DNA from: SG8-39 sp041558415
GTDB lineage: Bacteria > Pseudomonadota > Gammaproteobacteria > Burkholderiales > SG8-39
Length of the DNA: 64,000 bases
Assembly: GCA_041558415.1 (NCBI GenBank)
Contig: JBFFEY010000001.1
Location: 158,529 to 222,528 of the forward strand
Direction: 5' to 3'
Below the pieces are notes generated by a model that was not told where the DNA came from, searched no databases, and saw nothing but the letters and a program-made list of their open reading frames with translations. The position numbers and the translations under genes are program-made. Positions within the stretch are counted from its first letter, which is position 1, and every line of letters starts with the position of its first letter. This document shows, in pieces, positions 44,705 through 52,762 of this stretch.

Positions 44705-45868
44705 TTACTGCCGCTGCGCCTGCGGCTTCGGCCGCCGCCCGATCGTCACGGCGGCATCGATCGAGTCGCCTTTGCGTCGCAGCGTGAGGCGCGCCTGCGT
44801 GCCGGGTGCAAGCGCGGCGATCTGGTTGAGCAATTCGTTGGGCGTGGTGATCGGCTTGCCCTCGACGGCGACGAGCACGTCGCCGGGTTTCACCCCCGCC
44901 TGATCTGCGGGCCCGCCGCGCAGCACGCCGTGGACGAAAGCACCCTGCGCGGTGCCCAGGCCTGCGGCCTCGACCAGCTCGGGCGTGATCTCCCGGATCT
45001 CGACGCCGATCCAGCCGCGCGTGACGATGCCCGTCTTCACGATCTGCTCGAGCACGACGCGCGCGATGGACACCGGAATGGCGAAGCCGATGCCCATCGA
45101 GCCACCGGATTGCGACAGGATCGCGGTGTTGATGCCGACCAGGTTGCCCTGCGCGTCGACCAGAGCGCCGCCGGAATTGCCGGGATTGATTGCGGCGTCG
45201 GTCTGGATGAAGTTTTCGAAGGTGTTGATGCCGAGGCCGGCGCGGCCGAGCGCCGAAACGATGCCCGAGGTCACCGTCTGGCCGACACCGAGCGGGTTGC
45301 CGATCGCGAGCACGACGTCGCCGACGCGCAGCGCCTCCGAGGACCCGAAGGTGATTGCCGGCAGCTCGTTGGCTTCCACCTGCAGCACGGCAAGATCGGT
45401 GTCCGGATCGCTGCCCACGACCCGCGCAAGCAGCTTCCGACCATTCGGCAATGCCACCTCGATCTCGTCGGCCGCGGCGACGACGTGATTGTTGGTGAGG
45501 AGGTAGCCGTTCGGGCTGACGATCACGCCGGAGCCGAGGCTGTTGGCGCGTTCCGTGCCAGCGTCGCCCGGATCGCCGAAGAAGCGGCGGAACAGCGGAT
45601 CGTCGAAGAACGGGTTGCGCGGCGCGCGGATCTCCTTGGAGGTGAAAATATTGACCACCGAGGGTGTCGCGCGCTCGACCGCCGCGTGCAGCGAGCCGCG
45701 TTCGTCAAGCGTGCCGGCCGCGCTCGGCGCCGCCTGCGTCACGACGGCGACCTGCGGGCCGCTCGCGGCGCGTTGCGGCAGCCATTCCGGGTGGAACGTC
45801 GAGATGACGAACAGCACCGCGACGGCGACCGTCGTGGCCTGGGCGAAGATGAGCCAGAAGCGAAACAT
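44705..45868 (-). CDS. DegS/AlgW-like periplasmic serine protease, trypsin-like with one PDZ
   Basis: A 387-aa membrane-anchored protease: N-terminal TM (about 3-25, FWLIFAQATTVAVAVLFVI), a trypsin-like domain with catalytic His in LTNNHVV, Asp in DPDTDLAV and Ser in NPGNSGGAL, and a single PDZ domain (FVHGVLRGGPADQAGVKPGD). One PDZ plus an uncleaved anchor is the DegS/AlgW layout, which in other proteobacteria cuts the anti-sigma factor RseA. ATG 45868 is chosen; in-frame starts at 45889 and 45913 exist. Divergent from the Nif3 gene, as is common in this class. Confidence 0.9.
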   Translation of the reverse strand: MFRFWLIFAQATTVAVAVLFVISTFHPEWLPQRAASGPQVAVVTQAAPSAAGTLDERGSLHAAVERATPSVVNIFTSKEIRAPRNPFFDDPLFRRFFGDPGDAGTERANSLGSGVIVSPNGYLLTNNHVVAAADEIEVALPNGRKLLARVVGSDPDTDLAVLQVEANELPAITFGSSEALRVGDVVLAIGNPLGVGQTVTSGIVSALGRAGLGINTFENFIQTDAAINPGNSGGALVDAQGNLVGINTAILSQSGGSMGIGFAIPVSIARVVLEQIVKTGIVTRGWIGVEIREITPELVEAAGLGTAQGAFVHGVLRGGPADQAGVKPGDVLVAVEGKPITTPNELLNQIAALAPGTQARLTLRRKGDSIDAAVTIGRRPKPQAQRQ

Positions 45869-45969
45869 GAAAAGGGCGGCGGTGCGCATGCACCTCGTCT
45901 TTGCGCTGCACAATTAATCTACCATAGGCCTCTTCCGTCTCCTGCGGCCCGGACACGGTGACATCGAAC

Positions 45970-46716
45970 ATGACACGCGACGAACTCAACCGCTATCTCG
46001 ACGCACTTCTCGAGCCGGCGCGCTTTCGCGATTACTGCCCGAACGGCCTGCAGCTGGAGGGCCGCGCCGAAATTCGCCGGCTCGTCACAGGCGTCAGCGC
46101 GAGCCTCGCGCTGCTCGAAGCCGCGGCCGAAGCGGGCGCCGACGCGGTGCTGGTGCATCACGGCTGGTTTTGGCGCGACGAGGATCTGCGCATCACCGGA
46201 ACGCGCAGGCGCCGCATCGGTCTCGCGCTCGAGCGCGATCTCAACCTGTTCGCGTATCACCTGCCCCTCGATGCGCATCCGGAATTCGGCAACAACGCGC
46301 AGCTCGCCGTGCGGCTCGGCATCGAGCAGACCGGGCGGGCCGGCGAGCAGGAGCTGATCGGCGTCGGCCACATCAACCCGTCGCGTACGCTGGCTGCGTT
46401 CTGCGCCGAGGTCGAACGGCGGCTGGGGCGCGCACCGCTGGCGATCGGCGAAGCGGAGCGCCGCCTCGAGCGCATCGCGTGGTGCACGGGCGGTGCACAG
46501 GGCTATTTCGAGTCGGCCATCGGGCTTGGCGTCGACGCCTATCTCACCGGCGAGATTTCCGAGCAGCACACGCATCTCGCGCGCGAGAGCGGCGTGGCCT
46601 TCATTGCCGCGGGGCATCACGCCACCGAGCGCTTCGGCGTGCAGGCGCTGGGCGCGCATCTTGCCGAGCGCTTTGGTCTCGAGCACCGCTTCATCGAGGT
46701 GCCGAACCCAGTTTAG
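45970..46716 (+). CDS. Nif3-like dinuclear metal center protein (YbgI family)
   Basis: A 248-aa Nif3/DUF34 protein forming hexameric rings with a dinuclear metal site. Conserved metal-ligand motifs include VLVHHGWFW, FAYHLPLDAHPEFGNN and the late AGHHATERFGVQALG. It is sometimes annotated as GTP cyclohydrolase I type 2, but the reaction is not established. ATG 45970 is preferred over GTG 45958. It is located between a DegS-like gene and petABC, a conserved betaproteobacterial neighbourhood. Confidence 0.92.
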   Translation: MTRDELNRYLDALLEPARFRDYCPNGLQLEGRAEIRRLVTGVSASLALLEAAAEAGADAVLVHHGWFWRDEDLRITGTRRRRIGLALERDLNLFAYHLPLDAHPEFGNNAQLAVRLGIEQTGRAGEQELIGVGHINPSRTLAAFCAEVERRLGRAPLAIGEAERRLERIAWCTGGAQGYFESAIGLGVDAYLTGEISEQHTHLARESGVAFIAAGHHATERFGVQALGAHLAERFGLEHRFIEVPNPV

Positions 46717-46774
46717 GGACGGCTGGCGCGCCATACCGGAATTTGCCCGAGGGCAAGAAAAGCGCAATGCGTTC

Positions 46775-46824
46775 ATGGGCTTAGCGCCCATAAGTTGGAC
46801 TTTGCTGCGTCGCCTCACTATAAT
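46775..46824 (+). promoter_or_regulatory. sigma-70 promoter of petABC with flanking palindrome
   Basis: TTGGAC (46795-46800) and TATAAT (46819-46824) are separated by 18 nt. This is the best sigma-70 promoter in the window, about 36 nt upstream of the petA ATG. A palindrome ATGGGC-TTAGC-GCCCAT (46775-46791) ends 3 nt before the -35 and could be an operator. Another, TTGCCC-GA-GGGCAA, lies at 46743-46756. Confidence 0.8.
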
Positions 46825-46859
46825 CGCGGGCTTTCGCCCACTTACCGCCCGAACCCCTC

Positions 46860-47453
46860 ATGAGTGACGCCCAAAAGCCCGATGCGACGCGGCGCAACCT
46901 GATCGTTGCCACTGCGGTCGTCGGCAGCGCGGCAGGCGCCGGCGCAGCCGTCCCCTTCGTCGCCAGCTGGTTTCCTTCCGAGCGCGCGAAAGCGGCCGGC
47001 GCGCCGATCGAAGTCGACATTTCCACGCTTGCGGTCGGCGAGCTGGGCATCTTCGAGTGGCGCGGCAAGCCGGTCTGGGTGTTCAAGCGCGACAAGGACA
47101 TGCTGGCGAGCATCAAGAAGACCGACGCCAAGGTGTCCGATCCGGACTCGGACGTGCCGAACCAGCCGGCCTACGCCAAGAACGAATACCGCTCGATCAA
47201 GGAAGAGGTCATGGTGTTGGTCGGGGTCTGCACGCATCTCGGCTGCTCGCCCAAGGAAAAGAGCGCCGAGGCCAAGGCGGAGATGGGCGCGGATTGGGAC
47301 GGGGGCTTCTACTGCCCCTGCCATGGCTCCAAGTTCGACTTCGCCGGACGGGTGTTCAAGGGCGCGCCGGCACCGACCAATCTCGAGGTGCCGCCGCACA
47401 CGTACCTCTCGGACAACAAGATTCTGATCGGCGAAGACAAGAAGGGAGCCTGA
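46860..47453 (+). CDS. petA: ubiquinol-cytochrome c reductase Rieske iron-sulfur subunit
   Basis: Periplasm-facing [2Fe-2S] subunit of the bc1 complex, 197 aa. A twin-arginine type N-terminus (TRRNLIVATAVVGSAAGAG) doubles as membrane anchor. The cluster-binding boxes are CTHLGCSPKE and CPCHGSKFDFAGR (two Cys and two His ligands, plus the disulfide Cys pair). Its export is expected through the TatABC encoded just upstream. First gene of petABC. Confidence 0.97.
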   Translation: MSDAQKPDATRRNLIVATAVVGSAAGAGAAVPFVASWFPSERAKAAGAPIEVDISTLAVGELGIFEWRGKPVWVFKRDKDMLASIKKTDAKVSDPDSDVPNQPAYAKNEYRSIKEEVMVLVGVCTHLGCSPKEKSAEAKAEMGADWDGGFYCPCHGSKFDFAGRVFKGAPAPTNLEVPPHTYLSDNKILIGEDKKGA

Positions 47454-47456
47454 GGC

Positions 47457-48740
47457 ATGTCGACGCGACTCATGGCGCTGTGGGAGTGGTTCGACTCGAG
47501 GATGCCCTCGGTCAAGCAGGAGTACAAGAAGCACCTCGCCGAGTACTACGCGCCGAAGAACTTCAACTTCTGGTACTACTTCGGCTCGCTCGCGCTGTTC
47601 GTTCTCGTCATCCAGATCGTCTCTGGCATCTGGCTGACGATGAGCTACAAGCCGGACGCGAATCTCGCCTTCGGCTCGGTCGAGTTCATCATGCGCGACG
47701 TGTCGGGCGGCTGGATCATCCGCTACATCCACTCGACGGGCGCCTCGGCGTTCTTTCTGGTGGTGTACCTGCACATGTTCCGCGGCATGCTGTACGGCTC
47801 CTACAAGGCGCCGCGCGAGCTGATCTGGATCTTCGGCGTGCTGATCTACCTCTGCCTGATGGGCGAGGCGTTCTTCGGCTATCTGCTGCCCTGGGGCCAG
47901 ATGTCGTACTGGGGCGCCCAGGTGATCGTCAATCTGTTCGCCACGGTGCCCTTCATCGGGCCGGACCTGGCACTCTGGATCCACGGCGACTACGTCGTCT
48001 CCGATGCGACGCTGAACCGCTTTTTCGCGCTGCACGTGATCGCGCTGCCACTCGCCCTGCTCGGGCTGGTGGTGGTGCACCTGCTCGCCCTGCACGACGT
48101 CGGCTCGAACAACCCGGACGGCGTCGAGATCAAGAAGCTCAAGGGCCCCGACGGCAAGCCGCTGGATGGCATCCCTTTCCACCCGTATTACACGGTGAAG
48201 GACATCGTCGGTGCCGTGGTGTTCCTCGCAATCTTCTGCGCGGTGCTGTTCTTCGCGCCGGAGATGGGCGGCTACTTCCTCGAGTACAACAACTTCGTGC
48301 CAGCCGACCCGCTGGTGACACCCGCCCATATCGCGCCGGTGTGGTACTTCACGCCCTACTACTCGATCCTGCGCGCGATTCCGCCGCTGTTCCACTCGCA
48401 GTTCCCCGGCGTGCTGGCGATGGGGCTGGCGGTGCTGGTGCTGTTTTTCCTGCCTTGGCTAGACCGCAGCCCGGTCAAGTCGATCCGCTACCGTGGGCCG
48501 TACTACAAGACTGCACTCGGCGTGTTCGTGGTGACCTTCCTGGTACTCGGCTATCTGGGCACCGAGCCGACCACGGTGTGGGGGCAGTTCGGTTTCGACG
48601 CCTTTTTCCTCGACACCAAGGACGTCGCCACCTGGGTCGCGCGCCTCGGCACGCTGCTCTACTTCCTATTTTTCATCCTGATGCCCTGGTATACGGCGCG
48701 CGACTCGGTCAAGCCGGTGCCCGAACGGGTGACGTCATGA
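47457..48740 (+). CDS. petB: cytochrome b of the bc1 complex
   Basis: Membrane subunit carrying hemes bL and bH and both quinone sites. The 427-aa full-length cytochrome b has eight TMs. Heme ligands lie in the helices containing IRYIHSTGASAFFLVVYLHM and FFALHVIALPLALLGLVVVH; the Qo motif is present as PVTPAHIAPVW-like TPAHIAPVWYFTPYYSILRA rather than the canonical PEWY. It starts 3 nt after petA. Confidence 0.96.
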   Translation: MSTRLMALWEWFDSRMPSVKQEYKKHLAEYYAPKNFNFWYYFGSLALFVLVIQIVSGIWLTMSYKPDANLAFGSVEFIMRDVSGGWIIRYIHSTGASAFFLVVYLHMFRGMLYGSYKAPRELIWIFGVLIYLCLMGEAFFGYLLPWGQMSYWGAQVIVNLFATVPFIGPDLALWIHGDYVVSDATLNRFFALHVIALPLALLGLVVVHLLALHDVGSNNPDGVEIKKLKGPDGKPLDGIPFHPYYTVKDIVGAVVFLAIFCAVLFFAPEMGGYFLEYNNFVPADPLVTPAHIAPVWYFTPYYSILRAIPPLFHSQFPGVLAMGLAVLVLFFLPWLDRSPVKSIRYRGPYYKTALGVFVVTFLVLGYLGTEPTTVWGQFGFDAFFLDTKDVATWVARLGTLLYFLFFILMPWYTARDSVKPVPERVTS

Positions 48741-49507
48741 GCATGAGAACCCTGTCCGTGAAGAGACTGCTCGTCGCGCTGCTGATCGCGCCGCTTTCGG
48801 CGCTTGCCCTCTCCGGGGCCGTGCGGGCGGCGGAAGTCGGCTACCGGCTCGACCCGGCGCCGATCGATCCGAACGATCTCGTCAGCCTGCAAAGCGGCGC
48901 ACGTACCTTCGTCAACTACTGCCTGAACTGCCACGGCGCACAGTTCATGCGCTACAACCGGCTGCAGGACATCGGCCTCACCGACGCGCAGATCAAGGAC
49001 AACCTGCTGTTCACCGCGGAGAAGGTCGGCGACACGATGAAAGTGGCGATGACCAAGGAGGACGGCAAGGCCTGGTTCGGGGTTGCGCCGCCCGACCTTT
49101 CGGTGATCGCGCGCGCGCGCGGCGCGGATTGGCTCTACACCTACCTGCGGACCTTCTACCGCGATGCGAAAACGCCGAGCGGCTGGAACAATGCCGTGTT
49201 CCCGAACGTCGGTATGCCCCACGCCTTGTGGACGCTGCAGGGCGAGCGCGCGTTGAAGATCGCAAAGGTCAAGGACAAGGCGGGGCACGAGACGCTCGAG
49301 TACAGCTGGTCGCAGCTGAGCAAGGGCACGCAGTCGGCGATCGAATACGACCGCACGGTGCGCGACCTGGTCAATTTCCTCGTCTACGTCGGCGAGCCGG
49401 CCGCCGAGTCGCGCAAGCGCATCGGCGTAATCGTGCTCTTCGTGCTCGGTATTCTGTTCGTGTTCGCGTACTGGTTGAAGCGCGAATTCTGGAAAGACGT
49501 GCACTGA
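48737..49507 (+). CDS. petC: cytochrome c1
   Basis: Membrane-anchored c-type cytochrome subunit of bc1, 256 aa. Signal peptide (about 1-31, cleavage after VRAA), heme motif CLNCH in VNYCLNCHGAQFMRYNR, a downstream axial-ligand Met region (FPNVGMPHALW) and a C-terminal anchor (IGVIVLFVLGILFVFAYWL). ATG 48737 overlaps petB as ATGA; an ATG two codons later is an alternative. Confidence 0.96.
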   Translation: MSMRTLSVKRLLVALLIAPLSALALSGAVRAAEVGYRLDPAPIDPNDLVSLQSGARTFVNYCLNCHGAQFMRYNRLQDIGLTDAQIKDNLLFTAEKVGDTMKVAMTKEDGKAWFGVAPPDLSVIARARGADWLYTYLRTFYRDAKTPSGWNNAVFPNVGMPHALWTLQGERALKIAKVKDKAGHETLEYSWSQLSKGTQSAIEYDRTVRDLVNFLVYVGEPAAESRKRIGVIVLFVLGILFVFAYWLKREFWKDVH

Positions 49508-49528
49508 GGCGCGCCGCCGGTCGCCGCG

Positions 49529-49553
49529 AAGCCGGGCGCAAGCCCGGCTTTTT
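49529..49553 (+). terminator. Rho-independent terminator after petABC
   Basis: A perfect 9-bp stem AAGCCGGGC / GCCCGGCTT with a GCAA tetraloop, followed by a short T-run (49549-49553). It separates petC from sspA, 24 nt before the sspA ATG. Confidence 0.88.
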
Positions 49554-49576
49554 GCTCTGAAGCAAGGAAACGCACC

Positions 49577-50176
49577 ATGATGCAACTTTACTCGGGCACC
49601 ACCTGCCCATTCAGCCATCGCTGCCGCTTCGTGCTCTACGAAAAGGGCATGGACTTCCAGGTCATCGACGTCGACCTGTACAACAAACCCGAGGACATCG
49701 CGGTGATGAACCCGTACAACCGGGTGCCGGTGCTCGCCGAGCGCGACCTGGTGCTGTACGAGTCGAACATCATCAACGAGTACATCGACGAGCGCTTCCC
49801 GCACCCGCAGCTCATGCCCGCCGACCCGGTGATGCGCGCCCGCGCGCGGCTCATGCTGTTCAACATGGAGCAGGAGCTCTTCTCGCAGGTTGAGATCATG
49901 GAGGCCGGCAAGGAGAGGCAGATGGAGAAGGCGCGCGCCAACATCGTCGAGCGCCTGCTCGAGTTCGCGCCGATCTTCGGCAAGACGCGGCACATGCTGG
50001 GCGACGAGTTCAGCATGCTCGACGTGGCGATTGCGCCGCTCTTGTGGCGGCTCGACCACTACGGCATCAAGCTCGGCAAGACCGCGGCGCCGCTGATGAA
50101 GTACGCCGAGCGCATCTTCTCGCGGCCGGCGTTCATCGAGGCGCTGACGCCCTCCGAGAAGGTGATGCGCAAGTAG
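49577..50176 (+). CDS. sspA: stringent starvation protein A
   Basis: GST-fold RNA polymerase-associated protein, 199 aa. The N-terminal thioredoxin-like domain starts MMQLYSGTTCPFSHRCRFVL, with YNRVPVLAERDLVLYESNII; the helical C-terminal domain contains GDEFSMLDVAIAPLLWRLD. AAGGAAA lies 6 nt upstream as a good ribosome-binding site. In E. coli SspA helps stress and acid responses. It is followed by sspB. Confidence 0.95.
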   Translation: MMQLYSGTTCPFSHRCRFVLYEKGMDFQVIDVDLYNKPEDIAVMNPYNRVPVLAERDLVLYESNIINEYIDERFPHPQLMPADPVMRARARLMLFNMEQELFSQVEIMEAGKERQMEKARANIVERLLEFAPIFGKTRHMLGDEFSMLDVAIAPLLWRLDHYGIKLGKTAAPLMKYAERIFSRPAFIEALTPSEKVMRK

Positions 50177-50241
50177 GACTCGCGCGAAGCGCGCCGGCTG
50201 TTTCCTGCCGCGCGGCGGGAGGAGTAAAGTGGTGCCTGCCG

Positions 50242-50697
50242 ATGCCGGAGATCCCCACCAAGCCGTACCTGCTGCGTGCCCTTTACGAGTGGTGCGTGGA
50301 CAACGGCTACACGCCGCACCTCGGCGTCAAGACGGACGCGCGCACCCAGGTCCCCACCGAGCACGTACGCAACGGCGAGATCACACTTAACATCTCGCCC
50401 ACCGCAGTACACCGTCTGCAGATGGGCAACGAGCTGATCGAGTTCTCGGCGCGCTTTGGCGGCGTCGCGCGGCAGATCGCGGTGCCGGTGGCGAACGTCT
50501 ACGCGCTCTATGCGCGTGAGAACGGCCATGGCATGACCTTCGACGTCGAGGTGCCCAAGCCGGACGCGCAGGCGCAGGCCGAGGGCGAAACGGGTGCGCG
50601 GCTGCCGGCGGCGAAGACGGACGTCGCGCCTTCGGATCCGAGCGAGCCGCGGACACCGCGCGGCGGCGGGCGGCCGACGCTGCGTCGCGTGAAGTAA
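50242..50697 (+). CDS. sspB: ClpXP protease specificity-enhancing factor SspB
   Basis: Adaptor that delivers ssrA-tagged proteins to ClpXP. The 151-aa product has the substrate-binding domain first (IPTKPYLLRALYEWCVDNGY; ISPTAVHRLQMGNELIEF), then a flexible acidic/Ala linker and the C-terminal ClpX-binding tail GGRPTLRRVK, close to the enterobacterial GRPALRVVK type. ATG 50242; the frame is open upstream across sspA but that is shadow. A tRNA gene follows 26 nt downstream. Confidence 0.95.
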   Translation: MPEIPTKPYLLRALYEWCVDNGYTPHLGVKTDARTQVPTEHVRNGEITLNISPTAVHRLQMGNELIEFSARFGGVARQIAVPVANVYALYARENGHGMTFDVEVPKPDAQAQAEGETGARLPAAKTDVAPSDPSEPRTPRGGGRPTLRRVK

Positions 50698-50723
50698 GCT
50701 TGGGCCTTTAAAATTCTTCTCGG

Positions 50724-50799
50724 GCCGGCTTAGCTCAGCTGGTAGAGCAGCGGTTTTGTAAACCGTTGGTCGCGGGTTCGATTCCTGCAGCCGGCACCA
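50724..50799 (+). tRNA. tRNA-Thr (anticodon TGT), CCA encoded
   Basis: A 76-nt cloverleaf: acceptor GCCGGCT/AGCCGGC, D-arm GCTC/GAGC, anticodon stem GCGGT/ACCGT with loop TTTGTAA (anticodon TGT, threonine), T-arm GCGGG/CCTGC with TTCGATT loop, discriminator A and encoded CCA. No integrase or attachment-site duplication is seen next to it. Confidence 0.97.
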
Positions 50800-50811
50800 C
50801 GAGGTTCCCTA

Positions 50812-52722
50812 ATGAGCGCAATCGATGCCGCCATCGTCGGTGCCTTCCTGGTCTATGTGATCGTCAATGGGCTGCGCGAGCGCGGGCGCGCCTCGGCAGG
50901 GCTCGAGCAGTACTTCCTCGCCGGCCGCAGCCTGCCGGGCTGGCAGGCCGGGATCAGCATGTCGGCGACGCAGTTCGCCGCCGACACGCCGCTGCTGGTC
51001 ACCGGGCTGGTGGCGATGGGCGGCATCTTCGCGCTGTGGCGGCTGTGGATCTACGCGCTCGCCTTTCTCGTCCTCGCCTTCCTGCTCGCCGCGTGCTGGC
51101 GCCGCGCCGAGGTCCTGACCGACGCCGAGTTTGCCGAGCTGCGCTATCCGGGACGCGGCGCCGCGGTGCTGCGGCTGTTCAAGGCGCTGTATTTCGGCAC
51201 GCTGTTCAACTGCGTGGTGCTGGCCATTGTGCTGCTGGCAACGACACGTATTGCCGAGCCGTTCCTGCTGTGGAACGAGTGGCTGCCGCCGGCGCTGCTG
51301 CACCTCTTCGAGGCGCTCGCGGCGCCCTTCGCCGGCTCGCTGACGGCAACGCCGCCCGACGACCCCGCGTTCGCAGTGCGTGCCGCAAACAACCTGATCT
51401 CGCTCGTCGCGATCGCGCTGGTGACCCTCGCCTATTCGACGCTCGGAGGCCTGCGCAGCGTGGTGCAGACCGACATCGTGCAGTTCGCGATCATGATGCT
51501 CGCCAGCCTGGCCTACGCCGTGGTTGTCGTGAATGCAGCCGGAGGACTTGGTCCGATGGTCGAGCGCCTGCACGCCGCCTTCGCGCAGGGCACCGGCCCG
51601 GTACCGATGAACGCCTCGCAGCTGCTCGCCTTCACGCCCTCGGCCGCTTACGATGTCGGCGCGCTGCTGCTTGCGGTGTTCCTGTTGCAATGGCTGATTC
51701 AGGTGAACGCCGACGGCACCGGCTACCTCGCGCAGCGCGCGATGGCCTGTCGCGACGATCGCGAGGCGAGCCGCGCCGCGGTGGTTTTCACCTTCGCGCA
51801 GATCGTGCTGAGGAGCCTCGTCTGGCTGCCGATCGCACTGGGGCTCTTGCTGGTGTTCCCGCCGGACGGCGCCTTCGGCGCCGCCGGCGAGGCGGGCTAC
51901 GTCGCGGCACGCGAGGCAAGCTACGTGCGCGGCATGGCCGAGCTGCTGCCGGTCGGCCTGAAAGGGCTGATGCTGACTGCAATGATCGCCGCGCTCGCCT
52001 CGACCATCGATACGCATCTCAACTGGGGCGCCGCCTACTGGACCAACGACATCTACGCGCGCTTCATCGCGCGCTGGCGGGGAAAGACGCCGACAGCACG
52101 CGGCCTGGTCTGGGTGGCGCGCCTGTCAAACGTTCTGCTGCTCATGCTGGCGCTGGCGATCATGAGCCAACTCGGTTCGATCAAGGCCGCCTGGGAGGCA
52201 AGCCTGCTGCTTGGTGCCGGCGTCGGTGTAGTGCTGCTGCTGCGCTGGCTGTGGTGGCGGGTGAGCGCGGCGGGCGAGCTCGCCGCGATCGTCGTCTCCG
52301 GCCTGCTGGTGCCCGTAGTGCTTGTCGCTGTGCCGGAGCACCTCGCCCTCGCGCGCCTGCTGGTGGTGGCGGTCGGCGCGACCGCTGCCGCAGTGGCGGC
52401 ATCACTGTGGATCCGGCCGCTGCGGCCGCTCGAGCTGGTCGAGTTCTACCTCAAGGTGCACCCCCCGGGCTGGTGGGGGCCGGTGGCCGTGGCGGCCGGT
52501 GAGGACGCGCGCCACGCGCGCCTTGCGCTGCGCCGCGGCGTGGCGGCGACGCTGCTGTGTGCCGTATCGGTCTTCGGTCTGCTGCTCGGCCTCGGCAGCT
52601 GGATGCTGGAGGCCACACCGCCGACGTGGTTCGCGCACCGCGGCGGCTGGATCGCAGCCAATCTCGTGCTTGCGGTCGCGGTGATGCCGCTCTGGCTGCG
52701 CCGCGGCGTGCCGGCGCGCTAA
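50812..52722 (+). CDS. sodium:solute symporter (SSF family)
   Basis: A 636-aa inner-membrane transporter with about 13-14 hydrophobic segments. SSF features are seen: YFLAGRSLPGWQAGISMSATQ early, the strongly conserved LAYSTLGGLRSVVQTDIVQ, and LMLTAMIAALASTIDTHLNWG. The C-terminal extension after the core (from about 545) is hydrophilic and then has two more TMs. Substrate not assignable. It starts 13 nt after the tRNA and is followed by aceE, to which it may be co-transcribed (40-nt gap). Confidence 0.9.
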   Translation: MSAIDAAIVGAFLVYVIVNGLRERGRASAGLEQYFLAGRSLPGWQAGISMSATQFAADTPLLVTGLVAMGGIFALWRLWIYALAFLVLAFLLAACWRRAEVLTDAEFAELRYPGRGAAVLRLFKALYFGTLFNCVVLAIVLLATTRIAEPFLLWNEWLPPALLHLFEALAAPFAGSLTATPPDDPAFAVRAANNLISLVAIALVTLAYSTLGGLRSVVQTDIVQFAIMMLASLAYAVVVVNAAGGLGPMVERLHAAFAQGTGPVPMNASQLLAFTPSAAYDVGALLLAVFLLQWLIQVNADGTGYLAQRAMACRDDREASRAAVVFTFAQIVLRSLVWLPIALGLLLVFPPDGAFGAAGEAGYVAAREASYVRGMAELLPVGLKGLMLTAMIAALASTIDTHLNWGAAYWTNDIYARFIARWRGKTPTARGLVWVARLSNVLLLMLALAIMSQLGSIKAAWEASLLLGAGVGVVLLLRWLWWRVSAAGELAAIVVSGLLVPVVLVAVPEHLALARLLVVAVGATAAAVAASLWIRPLRPLELVEFYLKVHPPGWWGPVAVAAGEDARHARLALRRGVAATLLCAVSVFGLLLGLGSWMLEATPPTWFAHRGGWIAANLVLAVAVMPLWLRRGVPAR

Positions 52723-52762
52723 CATCGCCGCATTACCGACCTGCCGAACCCGAGAGGGCGTC

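Noticed and set aside
50724..50812. tRNA-Thr as integration site of a genomic island running to the right
   Set aside because: No integrase, no direct repeat of the tRNA 3' end was noticed, and the downstream genes have the same base composition as the rest.
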